A stretch of DNA of 29,431 nt from Candidatus Kerfeldbacteria bacterium (GTDB lineage: Bacteria; Patescibacteriota; Patescibacteriia; SBBC01; JACPUP01): NCBI GenBank assembly GCA_016192205.1, contig JACPUP010000069.1:1-29431 (forward strand), read 5' to 3'. Positions 22,801 to 29,431 of this stretch are shown here, piece by piece. The notes under the pieces were generated by a model. It saw only the letters and a program-made list of their open reading frames with translations. It was not told the DNA's origin and made no database searches. Position numbers and translations under genes: made by a program. The stretch's first letter is position 1. Every line of letters begins with the position of its first letter.

Positions 22801-24563
22801 TCCTCCTTCTGCGCGTACTGCTGCAGGAAGTGCTCGTGCTCCATGATGTCGTCGAGGTAACCGTTCTTGGCCGCGGTCAAGAGCAGGGCGCGGCGGTAGC
22901 TCTGCCCGTCTTTGCCGCCCATCCGCTCGATCTTGACTGCCATGTCTGCCATCTGCTCTTTGCTCATCCAGCTAAACTCTTTGGCGAAGTTCTGCTCGAT
23001 CGCCGCTTCTGCCCGCTCCCGCTGCGGCAGGCGAAGGTACCCGCCCAAGCCCCGGAACACTCCGCGGACTGCAGCCCCTCGCCGGCCAGCTTCTTTCTCC
23101 TCTTTCATTTTCGCTGCGATTTCCGCAGCCCGCCGTCCCCAGGTCCACGGCGCAATGATGTCCGACACCGCACTGGTCGTGAACCGTTCGGCAAACTGCT
23201 GGCCGCGGGCAGTCGCGCGCGCCCGCGTGCGCTCGGCCTGCTCCTTCCGCATCTGCTTCCAGCCGCGGACGAGACCAAAAGGATTGAGGAGCGCCGGGGC
23301 TTTCTCTTGGTAGAAGCGCCAGGCGCGAGCGGGGAGCGCCATCACTGCCGCTTCAGCGCCTCCGCGGGCCACATCCTTGGTCGCCTTCCAGCCCCGCTGG
23401 ATTTTTTCCCGACCGTAGCCCAATGCCGCGCCGACGGCCGTGACGCCCGTGACGAACTTCGCGGCGGTCGTGGCCTTGCCCAGCCACTGCCCGGCAATGG
23501 ATCCGGCGCGACCGCACAGCTCCTGGGCAATCATGAGCGAGCCCAACAGCAAGAGGATGGCGACGATGTAGGAGAGGAGGTTGTCGGCGCGGGAAATTTC
23601 CGAGATGGTGCCGGCGATGCTGCCCGCGGCTGCTTCGCCCGCGTCTTGGATGATGCCGGAACTGCCGGTGATTTCTCCCCGATTGAGGTTCACGTTCAAG
23701 AGGGAGGTATTCGACGCGGCCATGACCGTCAACGCCAGCCAGAGGAAAAACGCGATGACCGGCCCGCAAATGACGTACTTTTGGAAATTCGACCACCATT
23801 CGCTGGCGTACTTCTGGCCGGCCGGGAACGTCCGCAGCACGAACGCGAGCGGCGAGAGCACAACGAGCAGCCAGAGCGCAATGATGCGGATGAGCAGCAC
23901 CACGACGTACACGCCGACGACAATGACCGCAATGAGCACGAGCGCCAACGCCAGGAGGATGGCGCCGAAGATGGTGGCGCCGGAGATGTCGCTGCCCTTA
24001 ACGTTCCGCAACCTCAGGAGGTCTTCAATGCCAAAGGCCGTGGTCAGGTTGCCAGCCGCGGCGTGCCGGAACGCGTTGACGAACGTCAGCATCACCACCT
24101 GCGCCGCATCGATGAATATGCCAGCGATGAACCGCGCGAAGTTCACGAGGAACGCCATGATGATGAGCCGGCCGAGCAGACGGTTGTACCGGTACGTCTG
24201 AATGTTCAGCACCGTCCCGAACGCAATGACGAGGAGGACGACGATGAAAAACATGTTCGCGACGTCGCGGACGATGGTGAAGCCCTTCTCGACCGCCGTC
24301 GCATTGATGAAATCGTTATACGAGGCGACGGCGACGAGGATGTTAATGAGCGCGATGAGCAAATTCCCCAGCAGCTGGACCACGGGGTAGATGAGGTTCG
24401 CGGCGATGAAGTTCGCTCCACCGCTTAAGAGGCTACTCACGAAGCCGCCGTCGCTACTCTGGGCCAAGACCGGCAGCGGTGCGACGAACAGCACCACAAA
24501 CGCTGCGAGGACCAGGCGGCTGCGCCCTCGTCGTTGCTGGTGCGGTGGTCCGGGCGCGCGCAT
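19860..24563 (-). CDS. Giant VirB6/TrbL-like T4SS membrane protein with embedded HExxH peptidase-like domain
   Basis: A 1567-residue protein. A signal-like N-terminus (LVLAAFVVLFVAPLPVLAQ) is followed by about six to eight membrane helices in the first 380 residues (LLGNLLIALINILVAVASY, MFFIVVLLVIAFGTVLN, LALALVLIAVIVVGVYVVVL, IALWLLVVLSPLAFVLR). This is the layout of VirB6/TrbL channel proteins. A long soluble part follows: a charged helical region, then ARHVIAHEGMHETLD with an HExxH zinc motif (about 993-997). EEYLAEGLANAW lies about 50 residues later (1045-1056) and could give the third zinc ligand. A coiled coil and a Pro-rich tail with a final helical segment complete the protein. The ATG at 24563 has an AGGG eight bases upstream, and a GTG three codons earlier is possible. 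It lies ten bases after the surface-protein gene. Confidence 0.88.
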   Translation of the reverse strand: MRAPGPPHQQRRGRSRLVLAAFVVLFVAPLPVLAQSSDGGFVSSLLSGGANFIAANLIYPVVQLLGNLLIALINILVAVASYNDFINATAVEKGFTIVRDVANMFFIVVLLVIAFGTVLNIQTYRYNRLLGRLIIMAFLVNFARFIAGIFIDAAQVVMLTFVNAFRHAAAGNLTTAFGIEDLLRLRNVKGSDISGATIFGAILLALALVLIAVIVVGVYVVVLLIRIIALWLLVVLSPLAFVLRTFPAGQKYASEWWSNFQKYVICGPVIAFFLWLALTVMAASNTSLLNVNLNRGEITGSSGIIQDAGEAAAGSIAGTISEISRADNLLSYIVAILLLLGSLMIAQELCGRAGSIAGQWLGKATTAAKFVTGVTAVGAALGYGREKIQRGWKATKDVARGGAEAAVMALPARAWRFYQEKAPALLNPFGLVRGWKQMRKEQAERTRARATARGQQFAERFTTSAVSDIIAPWTWGRRAAEIAAKMKEEKEAGRRGAAVRGVFRGLGGYLRLPQRERAEAAIEQNFAKEFSWMSKEQMADMAVKIERMGGKDGQSYRRALLLTAAKNGYLDDIMEHEHFLQQYAQKEDVYDPKTKKTYQHWGTAYSYDKLNQFMKNYIGESPESLQTMDQIGELGKSIGHLEYYGHSKFDEKKGRFTFRDFADPLLRKEAMQAAHTEYRKFDQRKAQPFQVHSFGELGFRPVRDVEGNLVFKKDAAGNLKKDKDGNPIPETVMGVDRLGDFGEESLHIMSDAADPNQLKQHTNGRNRGWLAFRKDQVTKVGDTGIVTGDEKDWARIKELQQEYGNLAGVAAQTNTPPGVEKIIFRARDSKTGEWLPEDLVFHAAAPAAAAAGKGKEKAEAVDENDDDELRDIPATGAQTAEGPSGAAVAGIASFASGKSNILGFNANAFAGGKYRDRAGLYLSNPEAVREYAQEYGQLLDQQISELEQSGADQVRLGHLQAARERLRDPNALRGIKLVNTARRGYSARHVIAHEGMHETLDTIDPDGRFLASLRQSLSPDEQQQIVQQMREKMGDAQMSESKAFEEYLAEGLANAWGSRADTSADAVKLRGDLLQRVQAQVAQTRASARDVADAEIPRIRGFSKETKRKMEDRRQREVARRAEEVGGLQVPVSPGPRRVADDLVGLTAERQTADASLAQAQRRDQELQENLSQTQAQLTQRRDSARAAGNEGLAKRYEQDLEEVSHEMESSKRRVAELQGTHDALTAREQELQAQLDRELQAVTPPAPTPGLQARPRPRRPEPPRPTPAPAPTVAAGPPVPPPAAPGDELADLQRKLDEAEAAGRDHAAAQLRDAIANYVPRPAAPPSPPAVSQPPADVIPPARQLEYKPGTTLEAFFQPGAPRPERPTLKQPPAPPGQPAPKRPPEPRREEPEPPELWREAQERRRQAPGAEAEERADAPETGRPALDKNVVQALQAQTEALMGALSDSNTTLQAIQDRLTDLGRRVDESSRALGRASAQQLRDALGQLQAQAATHEGPLSGIERQEWLQRTQEFYEQFRQHLERSDRRAALRDKNEQSRPRPTEPPPAPSPRRVQPPPPPPSTAL

Positions 24564-24573
24564 ACGGTGCACC

Positions 24574-27500
24574 CTAGTCCACCGTGATGGTCAGCGTATT
24601 GCCCAGCGAGTCTTGGAGCACTGGCCACTGGCTGGGCGGCTCGAGACACGGGTCACCGCTCACGCCGTTGTTACACCAGCCCCAGTTGTCCTGCACGAGG
24701 ATGCGGGGCGTGTAGGTTATCGGGCTCGTGGTGAAGTTCGCGTACTGATTGCGGAACGCGTGCGGGTTGCCCGGTTTCTCTTTGGAGTCGTACGGGAATT
24801 CGTACGAGCGGATGCCGGACCCGTCCGCTGCGCCGGTCCAGTCAATGAAGATTTTCCGAAACGGCTTCTGCTCGCCGTCGACTTTCGTGTTGAAGGTCAA
24901 GGTGGCAGACTCGCCGCGCCGGATAGTAATACTCCCCGTGACCCCGCGCCACTGGGCGTTGAAGACTTGCGGAGGGTTGCCACAGTAGTCCGCCTCTGAT
25001 GTTTCGTCGCGCGCACCGCTGCACCTGGCCGTTGGGACGTGCCAATTCGTGAAGATGCCATAGCCACCGTTGTTCTCAATGTCATAGTCATCGCCAGGAT
25101 TATCCGTCAGGTTACCGCAGGGACCAGCGACACCGAGTGGGTCACACTTGACGTACTGGTTGTCCCCGGAACTCCAGTACCACAGGCCGTAGTACTCGGC
25201 AAAGACGCGCTGGAGCCGCTTGACGGCTTGGTTGAGCGGTCCAGCGTTGATTCCCCTGATGGCTCGGCAGTTCGCGCTGGTGCTATTCTCGCCAGCTGCG
25301 CCGCGACTGACGCAGGTCTCAACCGTACAATCAACATCGTTGCCGCAGGACGCGCCATCGTTCGTGCCGCCGACGCACACGGACTGGGCATCGTTGCAGA
25401 TCGAGTCGTTCGCCGCATTGTTGTAGCACTCCTCGCTCGTCGTGCACGCAGTCGTTCTGTCGGACGAGCAAATGCCAGTATTAGCCAGTGCCGGTTGGCA
25501 CTGCGACTCGTAACAGTCGAGCGCATCAATGCACCGTTGGGGGAACAGGCAACGCGAGCAGTCGCTGTCGGTGGTGCACGAACGACTGGTTTCAACGCCT
25601 GTGACGGCGTTCGTGCAGCGTCCCACGGTTGGCGACCAGGCATCCTGGCCGCTCATTTCCTTACAGTACTCCGCGGCCCGACCGCAGTCAGCGTCAGACT
25701 GGCAAAAGCTCGAGCTGATCGGCGCGCCGTTCGGGTCAGAACACCAGCCATGACCCGTGCCGTCGGTCGGAAGGCTGAGCGGGTCATTGCTGCACTGGCC
25801 GATCCCACCGCGGTTCTCACAGGTCACACCAACGTTGCACTGGGCCTCGGGGATGGTGCAGGTGCGCGGCACGCACGGTCCGGCCACGCCGGCATCCACG
25901 CAATTCTGGCCGATGGTGCAGACCGTCGCCAGATCGCCTGCGCAGACGCCACACTCAAGGGTAAAGGATCCCGGCGAGGCCGTGCACTCGCGCGAGAAGT
26001 TATCAGCGCAGACCCGATTGAGCCGACAGGCCGTTGCGGCCGAGTTGTCGCACGTGCCGGTTGCACCGGCGGCGTACGTGCAGGCGCGGTGCACGAGACC
26101 GTATCGGCACAGCGTATCCGAAGCGCAGGCGAGGCCCGTCGGAGCACCCGATGCGGTTGTGCAGGTCGGTTGGACTGGCTGGCAGGCGCTGTTCGCCGCG
26201 CAGGCCGAGTCACGGTTCGAATCAGCTCCGGCAGAAAGACAGCGTTGGTTGCTGTTGCTCCGTTGGTACGTCCACGCGTAGGGCGCTGGGGCGGCCACTG
26301 CCGAGCCCGCGGCCTGGGAAGGATTCTTCCCGAGACAGATGAGGGGGTCGTCCGTAGACTCCTGGCAGGAGGTCCGGACAATAATTGTTTCCCAGCTGGC
26401 CGGGTCGCTGGACGACGCCGGGATGGTCAGCCGGCCAAACGGGTAGTCCAGCGCGTACGTGTCGCTGGTCTGCGGTTCGACGCGGCTGGGGTACTGGGCG
26501 AGCGGGCTCGGTGGCACGGGCTGGGCGAGCGAACCCGGCACGGTCACCGGCGACACGGCGTAGGACGAGCTGTACTGCGTGCGTTTGGACCAAGCTGCGT
26601 TCTGGCCATAATCGGACACCTTCGCAATCACGGCGCAGCGGTTCTGGAGGGTTGAGCCAGGGAGCAGCGTCAGTAAACCGTTGTACTCCTGAACCGGTGG
26701 CGTTCCAACGGCCCGGCACTGCCATTCGCACTTGTCCTTTCCGAAGCGCTCGCAGAGACCGCGGCACCTCATGCGCGTATCAGGATGACCGAAAGTCGGA
26801 TCGACCTCGTAACCTGGCGGACACATGTTCGGTCTCGGCTTGCAGCGGTGGTCCTTGCACCGCAGCCCGCCGGAATCGGCGCAGCCAGAAATAAAGCTGT
26901 CCGGCCCTTGGGCATAGACGCGCGACTGAAGGCACATGTAGACCTGGCCGCCGCTAAAACCAGCCGTCTGCTCAATGCCGAACGCGTTCTCATCCCCGCG
27001 AATGGCGTCCACTGGCCACCAGGCAATGCAGATGGCAGGGTCTTTCGAGTCGCGTTCCAAGCAGAACCCGCGCTGGCCTTCATAGCGTGCGCCCATGGCT
27101 GACACGTACCGACAGGACGGCGAATTCTCCTCTGGGTAGAGCCGGCAGCTGGGCAAAATGTACTCGCTCGGTCGGATCTCCAGCGCCGAGGAAATCTCGA
27201 CGTCATCGAACAGGACCGTCACGTCCGGATGAGCACTGGCTGGGAAGAAGAAGTTCAATCTCCCCTGACCATTCAGCCCCTTCACCGGTCCGTACGCAAA
27301 CTCCTGCCAGTCGCCGGTGACGGTAATGGTGTTGGTCGCGTCCAGGTTGACGAACGTGAACGGATCGAACCACAGCTGGGGCCGCATGATGGTATCGCCA
27401 CCCTCGCTCTTCACGCGGAAGGTGACGAAGTAGTCAAAGTTTTGGAAGGTCGTGAACCAGACGCGGTTGTAGATATGTCCTGACCCTGGCACCGGTCGGA

Positions 27501-29151
27501 ACTCGAGGACGTGGTTCAAGTTGTCCTGGCCCGTCTCATTCGGTGATGTCTCCAGCCGCACACCAAAGGCCGGGCTGCCGTCCGAGCCTGTCGCCGCACC
27601 CTCCTGGTCGAACGGCGCCGTGTCCGTTGAAGTATTCCGTTGGTCATAGACGAGCGACGGGAACTCAAAGTCTCCGCGCAGGTTGATGCCGATTCGATCT
27701 GGCGTCTCGCCCCACTGCGGGGCTAACAACCACGGGTACTGGCCCTCGATGATAGTGGCAGCCCCACCCCAATCGAGACCGGCAACAATGGAGCCGGTCA
27801 GGTTGCGGATCTTCCCCACCTCGGACGGCGTCGCGTACGTCACCGGCCGAAAGTGCCGGCTCGAGTCAGTGACCGTCAAGCAGGTCGCGCCGATCGGGCA
27901 GTCGTTGATCGTATTGCAGAACTGCAGGGGGTCGTTGCTGCACTGGCCCTGGCCGAGCGACTGGTTGCAAATGCCGCCCGGGCCGATGCTCGAGCACCCG
28001 CCCACACCAACGCAAATCTCTTCCTTGATGCCGGTCTGACTGTTGGTAATTTCTTGGGTCGCCGCGCAGGAAATCCACTGGTCGCAGACACGATCCTGCT
28101 TGACCTTCAGCACGATGTTCGCGCTGCAACGCGCCCAACTGGCCCAGCACCCGGGCGGCGTCGGCACGATGAGCACGCCCCCGCTGTAGCACTCATCGCG
28201 GTTGCACTGGAACGCGCTGGCCGAAGGCGGCGGGTCAGCCACGCATGAGCCGCCGGCCGTACACGTCTCGCCGGCGGCACACGATGCCCCGCACCGGCGG
28301 CAGTCGGTCCGGAGCGTGCCGCCGTCACAGTACTCCGTGCCAAAGCAGGCGCCAATCGGGACCACGCCGCCACCAGGCGTTGGGCAGCCGCCAGTCGAAA
28401 ACGTGTGGTCCGTGGCGGAGTTCGTCGTGCGGAAGGTGAAGTCGCCGCTCGTGAACGAGTTGAAGCTCGCATCCACAATCCGCAGCTGGTAGTGGTAGAG
28501 CGTGTTCGGGCACACGCCCGGGTTGCCGTCGGTCGGGCAGGTATATCCTGGACCGAACTCGTGCGTGCCGTTCACGGCCGGACAATCGGCGGCCGGGCAA
28601 TTGACCGTGTTCCCGTAGGCCGCGGTCTGCCCCCACTCAATGGTCCAGGTGACCGGCTCGGACGCACTGAAGGTGAGGTCAGCCGACCGGTAATACTCGT
28701 CCACGCGCACATTGACCAGCGACGGCGGGATGCTGTCGCCAGAGGCTGGCGGCGTGGGGAACTGCCGCGGCGTGCTCTCGACGACGCTCGCGCCCGCGCT
28801 CGAGCGCACCGCGTACCAGTAGGTGGTGCCCGGATTCAACGGACCGATGCCCAACGTGTGGTTCTCGGTTGGCGTCGCGGAGGACCGGGTTTCATCCCAC
28901 GGCGGGCTCTGGGTCAGGCCGTAGAAGACCGTGGTGTCGGACGGGACGCCTAACGTCTTCCAGGTGATGGTGGCCGAGTCCGACGTAATGCTCGTGACGG
29001 TCAGGTCGGAGATGACGAGCGCCTGCGCTTCGGCCGCTGGCGTGGCCGGGCCGAACGACTGGACGAGCACGACCGCCGCGGCCATGACGGCCACAGCCAG
29101 GACCAGGGTCCGGCGGAATCGTTCAGTCAGGATAGCGCGCGCTCGTATCAT
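24574..29151 (-). CDS. Giant secreted FN3/Cys-rich surface protein
   Basis: A 1525-residue protein. A signal or anchor segment (LVLAVAVMAAAVVLVQSFGP) is followed by two fibronectin type III-like domains (SDSATITWKTLGV... TTYWYAVRSSAG, about 45-135, and a second to about 240). A Cys-rich region comes next. A jelly-roll-like domain (about 500-660: NRVWFTTFQNFDYFVTFRV, ITVTGDWQEFAYGPV, HPDVTVLFDDVEI) resembles carbohydrate-binding modules. A long Cys-rich array with units such as FCQSDADCGRAAEYC, SCTTDSDC and GQCSNDPL (twice) follows, and the protein ends in an Ig-like beta region. I count about 87 cysteines. It is probably a disulfide-stabilised adhesin or fibre translated together with the T4SS membrane protein. 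The substrate is unknown. Confidence 0.9.
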   Translation of the reverse strand: MIRARAILTERFRRTLVLAVAVMAAAVVLVQSFGPATPAAEAQALVISDLTVTSITSDSATITWKTLGVPSDTTVFYGLTQSPPWDETRSSATPTENHTLGIGPLNPGTTYWYAVRSSAGASVVESTPRQFPTPPASGDSIPPSLVNVRVDEYYRSADLTFSASEPVTWTIEWGQTAAYGNTVNCPAADCPAVNGTHEFGPGYTCPTDGNPGVCPNTLYHYQLRIVDASFNSFTSGDFTFRTTNSATDHTFSTGGCPTPGGGVVPIGACFGTEYCDGGTLRTDCRRCGASCAAGETCTAGGSCVADPPPSASAFQCNRDECYSGGVLIVPTPPGCWASWARCSANIVLKVKQDRVCDQWISCAATQEITNSQTGIKEEICVGVGGCSSIGPGGICNQSLGQGQCSNDPLQFCNTINDCPIGATCLTVTDSSRHFRPVTYATPSEVGKIRNLTGSIVAGLDWGGAATIIEGQYPWLLAPQWGETPDRIGINLRGDFEFPSLVYDQRNTSTDTAPFDQEGAATGSDGSPAFGVRLETSPNETGQDNLNHVLEFRPVPGSGHIYNRVWFTTFQNFDYFVTFRVKSEGGDTIMRPQLWFDPFTFVNLDATNTITVTGDWQEFAYGPVKGLNGQGRLNFFFPASAHPDVTVLFDDVEISSALEIRPSEYILPSCRLYPEENSPSCRYVSAMGARYEGQRGFCLERDSKDPAICIAWWPVDAIRGDENAFGIEQTAGFSGGQVYMCLQSRVYAQGPDSFISGCADSGGLRCKDHRCKPRPNMCPPGYEVDPTFGHPDTRMRCRGLCERFGKDKCEWQCRAVGTPPVQEYNGLLTLLPGSTLQNRCAVIAKVSDYGQNAAWSKRTQYSSSYAVSPVTVPGSLAQPVPPSPLAQYPSRVEPQTSDTYALDYPFGRLTIPASSSDPASWETIIVRTSCQESTDDPLICLGKNPSQAAGSAVAAPAPYAWTYQRSNSNQRCLSAGADSNRDSACAANSACQPVQPTCTTASGAPTGLACASDTLCRYGLVHRACTYAAGATGTCDNSAATACRLNRVCADNFSRECTASPGSFTLECGVCAGDLATVCTIGQNCVDAGVAGPCVPRTCTIPEAQCNVGVTCENRGGIGQCSNDPLSLPTDGTGHGWCSDPNGAPISSSFCQSDADCGRAAEYCKEMSGQDAWSPTVGRCTNAVTGVETSRSCTTDSDCSRCLFPQRCIDALDCYESQCQPALANTGICSSDRTTACTTSEECYNNAANDSICNDAQSVCVGGTNDGASCGNDVDCTVETCVSRGAAGENSTSANCRAIRGINAGPLNQAVKRLQRVFAEYYGLWYWSSGDNQYVKCDPLGVAGPCGNLTDNPGDDYDIENNGGYGIFTNWHVPTARCSGARDETSEADYCGNPPQVFNAQWRGVTGSITIRRGESATLTFNTKVDGEQKPFRKIFIDWTGAADGSGIRSYEFPYDSKEKPGNPHAFRNQYANFTTSPITYTPRILVQDNWGWCNNGVSGDPCLEPPSQWPVLQDSLGNTLTITVD

Positions 29152-29154
29152 ACC

Positions 29155-29431
29155 TTAGTGGCCGCAGTTGCCCGTGGAGTCACACGATTCGACTTGATAG
29201 TGGTAGCGCTCGTTTCCGGCCAGGCTGGTCAATTGGACGCAGTGTCGCTCCACGGCGCAGGTATGGCTGCTGGCGATACAGCGTTCGCCTGCCCCGGTGT
29301 TGACGCAGTCGGAATCCGCCACACAGCCAATGGTTGCGTTGTCATTGCAGAAGCCAGAGCCGCCGCTCAAGGGACACGGGTGCGGTTTGCCGGCAGGGAC
29401 CGTGGAAGAACTGCTCACCCCGGTGGTGGGC
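29155..29431 (-). CDS. C-terminal part of another Cys-rich secreted protein (cut by window edge)
   Basis: The frame is open to the window edge and ends with TAA at 29157-29155, three bases before the next ATG. About 90 residues are visible with nine cysteines, including FCNDNATIGCVADSDC and GERCIASSHTCAVERHC, followed by NERYHYQVESCDSTGNCGH. This matches the Cys units and FN3-like strand pattern of the 1525-aa protein, so it is a paralogue or related surface protein at the head of the same operon. Confidence 0.8.
   Translation of the reverse strand, partial: PTTGVSSSSTVPAGKPHPCPLSGGSGFCNDNATIGCVADSDCVNTGAGERCIASSHTCAVERHCVQLTSLAGNERYHYQVESCDSTGNCGH

Noticed and set aside
20190..24428. A 1412-codon open frame on the plus strand opposite the VirB6-like gene
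   Set aside because: It lacks recognisable domains, is Arg/Val/Leu-rich in the way expected of antisense frames in GC-rich DNA, and lies wholly opposite a protein with clear membrane and HExxH features. Similar shadows occur opposite VirB4 (13057-14805) and RadA (7923-8786).
1..29431. CRISPR array
   Set aside because: No set of short direct repeats with regular unique spacers is present. The direct repeats seen are 53-128 bp or scattered.
1..29431. Alternative genetic code (TGA as Gly)
   Set aside because: Several genes, including the GIY-YIG gene and the 442-aa gene, end naturally at TGA, and full-length conserved proteins do not read through it.

Overview
The window looks like a GC-rich chromosomal segment of a Patescibacteria (candidate phyla radiation, Parcubacteria-like) bacterium. 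I infer this from a minimal monoderm-type type IV secretion (T4SS) locus: a PrgI protein, a VirB4 ATPase split from its N-terminal domain, a VirB2-like pilin fused to a Cys-rich domain, and a giant VirB6-like protein. It is accompanied by giant Cys-rich surface proteins, single-domain GIY-YIG proteins and many dispersed structured repeats. TGA is used as a stop, so this is not a code-25 lineage. No taxonomic marker such as an rRNA is present, so lineage is an inference.

Layout. 1-950: repeat-rich end with a tandem GIY-YIG cassette (346-bp period), a palindromic repeat in three copies and a large hairpin-forming element. 949-2051: two small membrane proteins, then a second structured element, a tRNA-Arg fragment, an intact tRNA-Arg(GCG) and a cluster of hairpins. 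2755-4371 (minus): a terminator, a HAD-family hydrolase and an unknown 308-aa protein. 4559-6622 (plus): recG. 6623-7781: a strong promoter, a probable decayed gene, a small unknown ORF and a terminator.

7782-17871 (minus) is a compact operon behind an extended -10 promoter at 17943-17971. In order of transcription it holds an unknown 562-aa protein, PrgI, the VirB4 N-terminal domain, VirB4, a VirB8/NTF2-like anchored protein, the VirB2-like pilin with a Cys-rich domain, a membrane-anchored beta-propeller, a DsbA-like oxidoreductase and radA. Upstream on the same strand (18042 to beyond 29431) lie a 99-aa unknown protein, a third structured element, a 442-aa unknown protein, a 1567-aa VirB6-like protein with an embedded HExxH peptidase-like domain, a 1525-aa FN3/Cys-rich surface protein and the end of another Cys-rich protein.

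How they may fit together: PrgI, VirB4, VirB6-like, VirB8-like and the pilin form the core of a T4SS-like envelope machine. The Cys-rich pilin extension and surface proteins are plausible substrates of the DsbA-like enzyme. No relaxase, VirD4 or VirB11 is visible. Co-transcription with RadA allows a DNA-uptake rather than a conjugation role, but that is a hypothesis. The most unusual signal is a family of about 170-180 bp elements whose stems differ in sequence between copies yet remain complementary. Two of the three full copies begin exactly at the stop codon of the preceding gene.
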